IMG/VR virus record: IMGVR_UViG_3300027976_000036
Coordinates: 1-64,000 of that record
Strand: one strand, 5' to 3'
Source: a virus
DNA: 64,000 bases
Each line of letters opens with the position of its first letter. Within the stretch, counting starts at the first letter, position 1. Below the pieces are notes generated by a model. That model ran no database searches and had not been told where the DNA came from. It saw only the letters and a list, made by a program, of their open reading frames with translations. This document shows, in pieces, positions 26,294 to 34,405 of this stretch. A program made the position numbers and the translations under genes.

Positions 26294-28729
26294 ATGACAT
26301 CAACTTGTACAAATTTGGTTTCTCCAAACCTTTCTGATGCTGCTATTTTTAGCATTGATGCTAATTCTACAATTATGGATATTTTATCCACCAAGATTTA
26401 TGTTAATAAGGAACTAGCTTTTATCCGTGAAATCATGTGTAATGCATATGACGCTCACGTTGAAAGAAAATGCGAAAATATTCCTATTAAAGTTACAATA
26501 AATCACGATTCAATTTTAATCCAAGATTATGGCTTCGGATTGCATCATGATGATATTATTGGACTATATACCACATATGGTTCATCTTCTAAAAAAGGTG
26601 ATAATCAATTTACTGGTTCAATGGGGATTGGCTGTAAATCTCCATTAGCATACACTGATTCATTTAGTGTATGCTCAATTTTTGATGGAATCAAATCAAC
26701 ATATTACATTTTTAAAGATGCAAAAAATTACCCACGGTGTCAATTAATATCTCAAGTTGAATCCACAGAAGAAACTGGCTTAACAGTAAATATTCCTATT
26801 GATTACAACTTTTTATATGGTGAACAATACATTAAACACGTAGGTTACTTTTTTGAAGTAGAACCTATATTCTACATTGGAGATGTTCTTACACAAATTG
26901 GTAACTATAAAAATGATACTGTTGAAATTCATTCAGATTCTTTTATTCGTTTTTCTAAGCTGGAAAAAACTAATTTGTGTTTAAATTCTAATGTGATTAC
27001 GTTTAAATTTAAAAATGTAATCTACGATTTAACCGTTAAACATGGTAAAACAGATCTTAGTGTTTTGTTTGGAGAGAAATACAACAAGATTTTTAACTAC
27101 TATGATAGAGATTCATTGGAATATTATCTTATTGAAGTACTTGACGATAAGGAATGCCAGTTTAATCCCGGTAGAGAATTATTAGAAATTACAGATAATT
27201 GCTATAATAATATTGTTAATTTTATTGATAATTATTTTAAGAATTATCTTAATGAATTGTTGAATACAGACATTCAAGATGAAACGTTTTTTAATAGTAA
27301 TAAGGTTATCTTAAGGCTTCTTACTTATCTTTTAAAATCAAATAATGGCATTGGCAATGCCCCTCCACTTCTACATGATATTTTCTTGCCTATTGATTTA
27401 AAACATGAAGATTTTACTCTTTTGACAAGTGATGAGATCGAAGCCCTTGAAAAAGAATCTAAATCTAGATATAAACTCGTTTACAACAAAAACATTGCTA
27501 CCTCAAACATATATATGAATTTTCATGATATTTATAAATGTAAATTTTCAAATATGAATTTGATAGATTATGTTCATAGTGTAATGAGGGCAAAAGTCTG
27601 GAGTGATATCAGATGCACTAATAATAATAACGTATACAGTAACAATTGCAATCAGGAAACAAATAACAGAATTGTTATTTGTTTCTACAAACCTGGAACT
27701 CGTGGTACTTTTATTTTGGGGTCTGCCAAACGATATCATACCCTAAAATTAAAATTAGAAGAAGATTGGAAACTGGATTCTACTTTACTATTTTATGCAT
27801 TCCCAGAAGCAAACGAAGAATTAGTAAAAACCTTATTTACAGATAAAGTTGTTGAAGACTTAAAGTTTATTGGTATTGATGTGCATCAATATCATATTAG
27901 TAATGAAATTTATTGGCAAGATTTTAAGAACCCTCCAAAGATTTCAACAAAAACACCAAATCCAAGAGTAAAAAAAGAAAAAACAAATTATCCTGGTTCT
28001 TTTATCTTTGATAAAGATCTAAATGTTATTTCGGATAATATTGTCTATTTTAGAAAGACTAGACACAACCCTGAATTCGTTGTTAAAAAAGACAACATTA
28101 TCTTTTTTAATGGTCTAAAACCAGAAAATGTAAGATATAGTGGGTTTAAATATTTTGAATTACTCAATAAGTTATCTGAAAATTTCAATCCAAAGTTTGA
28201 AAATTTTATCAATCCAATTTTTAAAAATGCTAATTTTGTATTTCTTAATCTAGCAGAAGAGTCAAAAGACTCTGTTATTAATCTAATAAAGACAAATAAT
28301 CCCGATTGTAATTATCACGAATTTTCACCTAATCACGACCTCACAATAACATTTCCAGAATGTTTAACTTCAAAAAAATTATTTAATATAGAAAGTCCTC
28401 TTGCGGAAGACGTTGATGACTATAATTTAATAATTATATATCTATATATTTATTATCGCTTAGATATTGAAGATATATTTAAATTCTTGTCGGAATCTAA
28501 ATATAAAGATTTTTATAAGAATCTATGCGATAAATATGAATATATTAAAAGCGACAATGCGACAGAAGAGGATCTCATTAACTTTTCTAAAATTTATGAC
28601 AGAGTAACAGAATATTATGATTTTTATTCCAATAAAAATTCTAAAATAAACGCTAGATCTATTTGTGACTCTATTAATGCAATGAAAAATCACGAAAAAC
28701 TTATGGATAAATTAATTATCCCACTATAA
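26294..28729 (+). CDS. rIIA: RIIA-like GHKL ATPase-fold protein
   Basis: 811 residues, close to T4 RIIA in length. The GHKL (Hsp90/MutL-type) ATP-binding signatures are REIMCNAYDAHVE (N box), IQDYGFGLHHDDI (DxGxG) and YTTYGSSSKK...GSMGIGCKSPLAYTDSF, the last being very characteristic of RIIA. The rest has no known domain. RIIA and RIIB are membrane-associated proteins that protect against exclusion by the lambda Rex system and affect lysis and replication. The rIIB homologue follows directly (16 bp), as in T4. Confidence 0.92.
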   Translation: MTSTCTNLVSPNLSDAAIFSIDANSTIMDILSTKIYVNKELAFIREIMCNAYDAHVERKCENIPIKVTINHDSILIQDYGFGLHHDDIIGLYTTYGSSSKKGDNQFTGSMGIGCKSPLAYTDSFSVCSIFDGIKSTYYIFKDAKNYPRCQLISQVESTEETGLTVNIPIDYNFLYGEQYIKHVGYFFEVEPIFYIGDVLTQIGNYKNDTVEIHSDSFIRFSKLEKTNLCLNSNVITFKFKNVIYDLTVKHGKTDLSVLFGEKYNKIFNYYDRDSLEYYLIEVLDDKECQFNPGRELLEITDNCYNNIVNFIDNYFKNYLNELLNTDIQDETFFNSNKVILRLLTYLLKSNNGIGNAPPLLHDIFLPIDLKHEDFTLLTSDEIEALEKESKSRYKLVYNKNIATSNIYMNFHDIYKCKFSNMNLIDYVHSVMRAKVWSDIRCTNNNNVYSNNCNQETNNRIVICFYKPGTRGTFILGSAKRYHTLKLKLEEDWKLDSTLLFYAFPEANEELVKTLFTDKVVEDLKFIGIDVHQYHISNEIYWQDFKNPPKISTKTPNPRVKKEKTNYPGSFIFDKDLNVISDNIVYFRKTRHNPEFVVKKDNIIFFNGLKPENVRYSGFKYFELLNKLSENFNPKFENFINPIFKNANFVFLNLAEESKDSVINLIKTNNPDCNYHEFSPNHDLTITFPECLTSKKLFNIESPLAEDVDDYNLIIIYLYIYYRLDIEDIFKFLSESKYKDFYKNLCDKYEYIKSDNATEEDLINFSKIYDRVTEYYDFYSNKNSKINARSICDSINAMKNHEKLMDKLIIPL

Positions 28730-28745
28730 ACCAAAGGAAAACAAA

Positions 28746-29807
28746 ATGTTAGCATATAATTTTAAAATCAAAGAAGAAAAAATTGTTTCAATTGAATTAA
28801 TCCTTAATTCAAAAATTGTTAAAATAAATTCTACTGATTTTATGTTTGAAGAAGTATATAGGATTCTGTGTAATTCAGAGTCAGAAGAAGAAATTGAAGA
28901 ACAACTATTAGAAATCTTTAAACCAGAAGAATCTTTAACTACATTAGTTAAAGATCGTCTATTTTATATTACTGATACCATCGTTTTTAAAAATGGTGAT
29001 AACAGATATGAATTTAAGAGTCAAAAATTTCTAGAAAAAATCAAACGATTGTTTGCAAATGGTGTAAATCTTAAGTATGTAGCTAATTTTTGCGAGAAAC
29101 TTACAGAAAATCCATCTGAAGCTTCTCAAAATATGATATTTGATTTTCTAGAACACAACGATATCGCAATCGCCACTGATGGCGATATTCTAGGCTATAA
29201 GAGTGTAATGTTAGATCTATATGATGCGCATAGCCATACCATACAATATAATGTTGGTACATTTATTACCATGGATCGTAATTTGGTGGATATTGATCCA
29301 AATAATCACTGTTCAAGTGGTCTTCATGTTGGCTCTTATATTTATGCGAATGGATTCTCTCAACAAATGCTTCTAGTTAAATTGTCTCCTGCTGATGTAG
29401 TGAGCGTTCCAAATGATCATAGTGCTATGAAATTACGATGCTGTAAAATGTTCGTGGTATCTAAGATGGACAGTCCGGTAGCACTAGAAGAAGCTTGTTA
29501 TAGCGTTAAAAATTCTGATGAAGAATATGATGGTGACGACGACGACAATGATTGCGAAGATAAATATGAAGATGAATATGAAGATGAATATGAAGATGAA
29601 TATGAAGATGAAGATGAAGATGAATATTCAGATGAAGATGAAGTTCTTCCACAAACTTCATATAAATTGCATATTGTTAAGGTAACCAGAGAGCCGGTGA
29701 ATTCGACGTCGCAAAAGCTGCTCAAAAAAACCATAGTACTAGCTTCAGTGTGTGACAAACCGTTAAGAGATCCGCTTACGGGTCGATTCGCTAAGCGTGC
29801 ACAATAA
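28746..29807 (+). CDS. rIIB: RIIB-like protein with acidic repeat tail
   Basis: 353 residues. The RIIB core is visible at residues 130-245: FLEHNDIAIATDGDILGYKSV, YDAHSHTIQYNVG, CSSGLHVGSYIYA and KLSPADVVSVPNDHSAMKLRCCKMFVV. A tandem acidic run of YEDE units (about 29560-29625) and a basic C-terminus are extra to T4 RIIB. It acts with RIIA in exclusion and lysis control. The start has AAAGGAAAACAAA upstream. Confidence 0.92.
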   Translation: MLAYNFKIKEEKIVSIELILNSKIVKINSTDFMFEEVYRILCNSESEEEIEEQLLEIFKPEESLTTLVKDRLFYITDTIVFKNGDNRYEFKSQKFLEKIKRLFANGVNLKYVANFCEKLTENPSEASQNMIFDFLEHNDIAIATDGDILGYKSVMLDLYDAHSHTIQYNVGTFITMDRNLVDIDPNNHCSSGLHVGSYIYANGFSQQMLLVKLSPADVVSVPNDHSAMKLRCCKMFVVSKMDSPVALEEACYSVKNSDEEYDGDDDDNDCEDKYEDEYEDEYEDEYEDEDEDEYSDEDEVLPQTSYKLHIVKVTREPVNSTSQKLLKKTIVLASVCDKPLRDPLTGRFAKRAQ

Positions 29808-29833
29808 GCTCTATTAAGCATTTTGTACGTTGA

Positions 29834-29897
29834 ATGAGACCAAGACGTGTATATAGTCTCTTCACGAGGGGGATGTAGGAACAAGTCCTACATCCCC
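29834..29897 (+). promoter_or_regulatory. Intergenic hairpins between rIIB and the next gene
   Basis: A strong 12-bp stem, 29869-29880 with 29886-29897 (loop ACAAG), GC-rich and not followed by a T-run, and a weaker GAGAC/GTCTC stem at 29834-29859. It may be a factor-dependent stop, an mRNA stabiliser or part of a small RNA. No promoter consensus is clear. Confidence 0.6.
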
Positions 29898-29925
29898 GCC
29901 AATAAATCATACCATAGGATACAAC

Positions 29926-30615
29926 ATGAATACTGAAACTACTGAAACTACTGAAACCGTCTCTGCGAGCGTACTTGCCAAGCTAGCAACCCTATCGCTT
30001 CGCGATAATCTTATGCTAGCTCTTGGTGGGGAAGCTCGCTATTTTTCTTTTGAAGAAATTTCTGCTGCCGCCACTAGTCTTAAATTGAATAAGGGTGTAG
30101 CGCCCTCGCAACGTGGTCTCAAGATCGCTCTGTCACGCCTATCTGGCGAAAATGGCGTGTTTGTTTGTGACGAGTCAAAGTATTGGTTCGGAATTCGAAC
30201 GAATATGATGGGTGTGCCTTTTCCCGAGGTGCCTGCTGGATTCGTCTATAAGTCCGGACCGACACCTTCAGCTAAGAAAACGTCTAATGGCCTTAAGGGT
30301 CGGCCTTCTAACGACCCTACTGTTAACTATACTCGTATTGTTAACGCCCTTCTTGCAGGAAAAGATGTTGCTCAAGGCAAGTTGAGCAAGGCACGTAAAG
30401 AATATGCTGTGAAGCTAGCATATCAGCTTGCTAATACCGTCGAAGTTGATGTGCTTGTGGATGGGCTCATTTTGGCGGAATACAAAGCTCAAAAGCTTCA
30501 GGACGAAACCGTTGCAGACAATGACGAAACCGTTGCAGACAATGAAGATACCGGCGATGATAGTGATAATGATGAATTGGAAGACGAAGAGGGTGACGAA
30601 GAAGTTGCTGCATAA
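29926..30615 (+). CDS. Hypothetical protein with acidic tail, codon use richer in GC
   Basis: 229 residues. The N-terminus carries Thr/Glu repeats (TETTETTET). The central region (residues 20-165) is a globular, Lys/Ala/Leu-rich part with helical stretches (SQRGLKIALSRL) and a GRPSND segment that could bind DNA like an AT-hook, followed by an acidic tail with a 21-nt duplication (DETVADN twice). Higher GC and strong flanking hairpins suggest an independently and highly expressed gene. No family recognised. Confidence 0.7.
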   Translation: MNTETTETTETVSASVLAKLATLSLRDNLMLALGGEARYFSFEEISAAATSLKLNKGVAPSQRGLKIALSRLSGENGVFVCDESKYWFGIRTNMMGVPFPEVPAGFVYKSGPTPSAKKTSNGLKGRPSNDPTVNYTRIVNALLAGKDVAQGKLSKARKEYAVKLAYQLANTVEVDVLVDGLILAEYKAQKLQDETVADNDETVADNEDTGDDSDNDELEDEEGDEEVAA

Positions 30616-30630
30616 TTAACTCCTTACTAT

Positions 30631-30666
30631 AAGGGCCGAATTTGGAAACTGATTCGGCCCTTTTTT
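30631..30666 (+). terminator. Rho-independent terminator
   Basis: An 11-bp stem (30631-30641 with 30652-30662) rich in GC is followed directly by a T-run. It separates the acidic-tail protein gene from the downstream nucleotide and RNA genes. Confidence 0.93.
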
Positions 30667-30717
30667 ATTATTACTATGTTTTAAAGCCTAATTATATGTT
30701 CGAATACGGAGAGCATT

Positions 30718-31326
30718 ATGAAATTATATAAATTAGTCTTTAAATTAGCAATATTAAGTAGATGGACATTATTATGGTCTAAATTTTACAGGAATACTTT
30801 TCAGCGTAAATACAATAAAAAAAATAGCCCACTTATTTTGAAGAGGAATATTTCAACTGAATCAGACGAAAATTATTTTAAACGGGTATATGAATCCGTT
30901 AAAGGAATTGATTGGAAGAAAGATGATTGGAAGCAAATGTGGGATGTAATTTCTACTCCACATTTTATGCAAACTCAAATTAATAGACTTTCTGATAACA
31001 AATTACAAGAAGAAAAATCTTGTGATTGTGATGATTATTCAGTCTATTTTGCTAACATTATCTCTAAAAAATTTAGTCCACAACTTTTGACAGTAACTTA
31101 CAAGGAACCTGATGCTTTTGTCTTTGGAGGACATGTAGTATGCCTAGTAAAAGATTCTAATGATGAATATTATCATATTTCCAATTGGGGCATATATGGT
31201 GGTTTTAAAACCACCGAGGAAGTTGTTGAGAATATCGTGGGGGATAGACTACATGTTGGATCTGTTTTGTATACAAAAGATCTAAATCTTTTCAATGTTA
31301 AGTTTGTTGATTCTGTCAACAAATAA
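30718..31326 (+). CDS. Transglutaminase-fold cysteine protease-like protein
   Basis: 202 residues, start with ACGGAGAGCATT upstream. After a basic, partly hydrophobic N-terminus, the papain/transglutaminase triad can be read as Cys in SCDCDDYSVYFAN (about residue 101), His in FGGHVVCLV (about residue 138) and Asn/Asp in YHISNWGIYG (about residue 155). This pattern fits bacterial transglutaminase-like cysteine proteinases, which are found in many phages with unknown substrates. The substrate and role here are unknown. Confidence 0.72.
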   Translation: MKLYKLVFKLAILSRWTLLWSKFYRNTFQRKYNKKNSPLILKRNISTESDENYFKRVYESVKGIDWKKDDWKQMWDVISTPHFMQTQINRLSDNKLQEEKSCDCDDYSVYFANIISKKFSPQLLTVTYKEPDAFVFGGHVVCLVKDSNDEYYHISNWGIYGGFKTTEEVVENIVGDRLHVGSVLYTKDLNLFNVKFVDSVNK

Positions 31327-31356
31327 AATATTATTACACATTATTACGGTAAATAA

Positions 31357-32217
31357 ATGAACAATTTCGACGAACAATATATCTCTCTATTGAAAGATAT
31401 TTTAAAAAATGGCACAAAGAAAGAAGACAGAACTGGTGTAGGTACGATTAGTTCTTTTGGAAAAACAATGGAAATTGATATTTCCGAATCATTTCCACTT
31501 CTTACCCTTAGAAAGATTGTTCCTAAAATCTTCCTAGAAGAAACATTGTTTTTCCTCGGTGGATCTTCCGATACAAAAGTATTGGAAAATAAAGGCATAA
31601 AAATTTGGACAGGGAATACTTCTAGGGAATTTCTTGATCAGAGGGGATTACATCATTTGCCAGAAGGTGACATGGGTCTCGGGTATGGTCCACAGTGGCG
31701 CTCGTTTGGGCAGGGGGACCCGATCGAGCGGGCCGTTGATCAGGTGTCACAGGTCCTACAAGGGCTTCGCGACGACCCTTACTCACGCCGGCATGTTATC
31801 ACGGCTTGGAACCCTTTGGCGCTGCCCAAGGTGGCGCTCCCACCTTGCCACATTACTTATCAGTTTGTAGTGAATGGTGATAAATTAGACTGTTGTTTTT
31901 ATATGCGTTCTAATGACGTATATCTTGGACTACCTTTTAACATTGCACAATATGCAATGCTGACTTATATATTCGCTAAATCATGTAATCGCAAACCGGG
32001 TAAGCTTGTATATTTTTGTGCAGATGCACATATTTATACAAATGCGATTGAGGCAAGCGAAACACTTCTTGATAAGAAACCATTTGAATCGCCATTAATG
32101 GTGATTACAGTGCCTTTAGAGAAGGTGAGCGATGTCTTCAAGTTGACATCTGATGATTTTCAAATTGATAATTATCAAAATCATGGTAATGGACCAAAAG
32201 TAACAATGGCTATTTAG
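31357..32217 (+). CDS. thyA: Thymidylate synthase (ThyA type)
   Basis: 286 residues with DRTGVGTISSFG near the N-terminus, PYSRRHVITAWNP, the catalytic cysteine in LPPCHITYQF (about residue 165), RSNDVYLGLPFNIAQYAML and CADAHIYTNAIEA. The asparagine in PFNIAQ is the dUMP-specific residue, so this is a dUMP methylase and not a T4-type dCMP hydroxymethylase. It uses methylene-tetrahydrofolate; no dihydrofolate reductase gene is visible. The middle of the gene (31660-31860) is about 60 % G+C by hand count and the rest about one third, a striking internal contrast. Confidence 0.96.
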   Translation: MNNFDEQYISLLKDILKNGTKKEDRTGVGTISSFGKTMEIDISESFPLLTLRKIVPKIFLEETLFFLGGSSDTKVLENKGIKIWTGNTSREFLDQRGLHHLPEGDMGLGYGPQWRSFGQGDPIERAVDQVSQVLQGLRDDPYSRRHVITAWNPLALPKVALPPCHITYQFVVNGDKLDCCFYMRSNDVYLGLPFNIAQYAMLTYIFAKSCNRKPGKLVYFCADAHIYTNAIEASETLLDKKPFESPLMVITVPLEKVSDVFKLTSDDFQIDNYQNHGNGPKVTMAI

Positions 32218-32235
32218 CACTAAAACTGTGATTAA

Positions 32236-32508
32236 ATGATACTAAAAATTGATGATAAATCACAATTCTTTTTTTTTGATGAGCAAAAAAAATGGACTTC
32301 GTTCGAAAGTCAGAATGAGTATCAACGCGTGAAATTTTTACATTCTTCTTTAAGTAGAAAGCGTTTCTATTTGAAGGCACATAATAATTTCATGAATTCA
32401 GGTTTTTACAAGATGGGTATATCTTTTAATGGTAGAATGTATATGTTCTACAGATTAAAAGATTATCATTCAACCTGTGAAACGTATATATTCAATAGAT
32501 TGAATTAA
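32236..32508 (+). CDS. Small hypothetical protein (90 aa)
   Basis: A compact, aromatic-rich (Phe, Tyr) protein between thymidylate synthase and RNA ligase. The ribosome-binding site is weak (TGTGATTAA). It contains an FFFFDEQKKW stretch and a YRLKDYHS end. No motif recognised. Confidence 0.55.
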   Translation: MILKIDDKSQFFFFDEQKKWTSFESQNEYQRVKFLHSSLSRKRFYLKAHNNFMNSGFYKMGISFNGRMYMFYRLKDYHSTCETYIFNRLN

Positions 32509-32552
32509 TCAAGTTTACCTTAATTCTCATGTACTGTTTAAAAGGAACACAA

Positions 32553-33695
32553 ATGTTTAAAGTAGAAGTCACTGATATTAAAGACATCAAACCACACCCC
32601 GATCCAGAAACTGTTTCACTGGAAATTGCTATCGTATTTGGGTGGCAAGTGATTGTTCGAAAAGGAACATATCAAATCGGTGAAAAAGTTGTCTATTTGC
32701 CCGTTGACTCAGTATTAAATCCTGAGCTAGAAAATAAAATCTTTGGAGAAAATTCCAAAATTACTCTCAAGGGTTCACGAATTAGAGCTATTAAGATTCG
32801 AAAGTTTATCAGTCAAGGGATGATTTTACCTCTTTCCGATCTTGGCTTAAGTGATAAACTCCCATTGGGTAAAGATGTAGGAGATCTTATTGGCGTAAGT
32901 AAATATGAACCACCCGAAAATCCAGCCCTGTCAGTTGAGCAAGTCGGAAAGAACGGAAAAGTAAAGAAAGTCAAGAAGCATAATAATCCACTATTCGGTG
33001 AATATGGTGGATTAACTAAGTTAAATTTTGTTCCACATGCATTTAAGCCCGACGATGAATTTATTACGATTCATGAAAAAATTCACGGTTCTAACAGTCG
33101 TTGTGGGTGGCTACCCGTTAAATTAACATTTTTTGGAAAAATTAAGAGATTTTTCGGATTCGGAAAAGATTTTGAGTTTTGCTATGGATCAAATCGTGTA
33201 CAACTTCAAAGTCAAACTTTTAACGGTTTCTATAAACAAAATGTATATCAAAGAGCTTTTGATATGTATGGCCTAAAGGAAGCCCTCCCAGAAGGATTTA
33301 TTCTTTATTACGAAATCTTTGGACCTACGATTCAAAAGGGATATCATTACGGATTAAAAAATGATGAAATTGATATTGTTGTTTTTGATGCCATCAAGGT
33401 TGAAAAAGATGGTTCAAAATCATGGTTAAATGATTTTGAACTGCGGAAATTCGTAGCTGACTTAAATTTAAAAACAAAAAAGGTTTTACGTTTGTCACCT
33501 GTTTTGTATCGAGGAATTTTCCAATCTCTTGAGCACGTAGAATCTTATGCAGTGGGAAATTCTGTATTCGAGCCTTCTCAAAAAATCCGTGAAGGTGTTG
33601 TAGTTCGAAATTCTATTGACTATGAATATAACCGTAAAGCTTATAAGGTTATCAGTAAAGAATATCTTATGAAAGAAAATTCAGATTTTCATTAA
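32553..33695 (+). CDS. RNA ligase, DRB0094 (Rnl5) type
   Basis: 380 residues starting at ATG after AAAGGAACACAA. The N-terminal 110 residues look like the OB-fold domain typical of this class (VEVTDIKDIKPHPD...VYLPVDSVL). The nucleotidyltransferase core follows: motif I EKIHGSNSR with the AMP-accepting lysine (about residue 177), motif III LYYEIFGP, motif IV EGVVVRN and motif V YKVISKEYL. The enzyme seals nicked or broken RNA, and phages use such ligases to repair tRNAs cut by host defence. A P-loop kinase-like gene at 61.5 kb could supply 5'-end healing, but this is only an inference. Confidence 0.9.
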   Translation: MFKVEVTDIKDIKPHPDPETVSLEIAIVFGWQVIVRKGTYQIGEKVVYLPVDSVLNPELENKIFGENSKITLKGSRIRAIKIRKFISQGMILPLSDLGLSDKLPLGKDVGDLIGVSKYEPPENPALSVEQVGKNGKVKKVKKHNNPLFGEYGGLTKLNFVPHAFKPDDEFITIHEKIHGSNSRCGWLPVKLTFFGKIKRFFGFGKDFEFCYGSNRVQLQSQTFNGFYKQNVYQRAFDMYGLKEALPEGFILYYEIFGPTIQKGYHYGLKNDEIDIVVFDAIKVEKDGSKSWLNDFELRKFVADLNLKTKKVLRLSPVLYRGIFQSLEHVESYAVGNSVFEPSQKIREGVVVRNSIDYEYNRKAYKVISKEYLMKENSDFH

Positions 33696-33704
33696 AGGAC
33701 AATA

Positions 33705-33983
33705 ATGGGTCTTGTGATAATTTTAGTAATTGTGTTCTGTTGTGTATATAATGGAGCATTATGTTATATTATAGCTGATAAACTCAATAGAGATAAGAGT
33801 TTATGGTCTTTCCTTGGAACATTTTTTGGTCCATTTGCTACACTTTTTCTAGTTACACTTGGGAAACAAGACTTATCATCTTATTTATTAAAAGATGAGA
33901 TTAAAATCTGGGGTTACTTGGCAGTTTTAGTAGTTCTTATTGTACCCTTTGTATGGTCAATATACTACATGAATCACAACTAG
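33705..33983 (+). CDS. Small membrane protein, same motif as the 55.1-kb protein
   Basis: 92 residues with three hydrophobic segments (LVIILVIVFCCVYNGALCYII, the SLWSFLGTFFGPFATLFLV region, and LAVLVVLIVPFVWSIYY). The pattern NR-K-S-WSF-G-FFGP-A is shared with the 63-residue protein at 55131-55322. This motif recurs in many small bacterial and phage membrane proteins of unknown function. The start has AAAGGACAATA. Confidence 0.75.
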   Translation: MGLVIILVIVFCCVYNGALCYIIADKLNRDKSLWSFLGTFFGPFATLFLVTLGKQDLSSYLLKDEIKIWGYLAVLVVLIVPFVWSIYYMNHN

Positions 33984-33997
33984 ATAAGAGCGTAACA

Positions 33998-34405
33998 ATG
34001 TGTCGCAAGAAGTTCACTAACTTTCTTAACAAAGCCTACAAGGCTCACAAACATAGCGACGAGTGTCGCTACCGCCACGTAGCGGTCATCGTGAAGGGTG
34101 GTAGCATCCTCTCTGTGGGCTTCAATTCAATGAAGCCACATCCTATGGCTATGCTGCCGCTCGGCGTCCTAAACAAGGCGGAGATCGTGCCTAACGACAC
34201 CCGTACCATTCACGCCGAAATGGATGCCATACGTAAAATTAAAGACAAGAGACTCTTGTCTAGTTGTGAGCTGTGGGTATACTCAGAAATGAAGAACGGC
34301 ACGCTTCGCATTTCGAAGCCGTGCTCTCTGTGTCAGCACTACATTCAAATGTATGGTATCAAGACCGTACATTTTTCAACGGAATCAGGTTGGGAGAAAC
34401 TATGA
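33998..34405 (+). CDS. Zinc-dependent deoxycytidylate/cytidine-type deaminase
   Basis: 135 residues with the deaminase zinc site: TIHAEMDAIRK (His ligand and catalytic Glu) and KPCSLCQ (two Cys ligands). Length and the VGFNSMKPHPM segment suit a (d)CMP deaminase, which would make dUMP for thymidylate synthase. A tRNA- or base-directed deaminase is possible. The whole gene is GC-richer than its neighbours. ATG at 33998 follows AAGAGCGTAACA; an upstream in-frame start is not supported. It overlaps the sigma-like gene by 4 bp (ATGA). Confidence 0.85.
   Translation: MCRKKFTNFLNKAYKAHKHSDECRYRHVAVIVKGGSILSVGFNSMKPHPMAMLPLGVLNKAEIVPNDTRTIHAEMDAIRKIKDKRLLSSCELWVYSEMKNGTLRISKPCSLCQHYIQMYGIKTVHFSTESGWEKL

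Noticed and set aside
29869-29897. Rho-independent terminator after rIIB
   Set aside because: The stem is strong but no T-run follows, so it is listed as a regulatory hairpin of unknown type.
31357-32217. dCMP hydroxymethylase (T4 gp42 type)
   Set aside because: The residue that selects the base is Asn in PFNIAQ, as in dUMP-specific thymidylate synthases.
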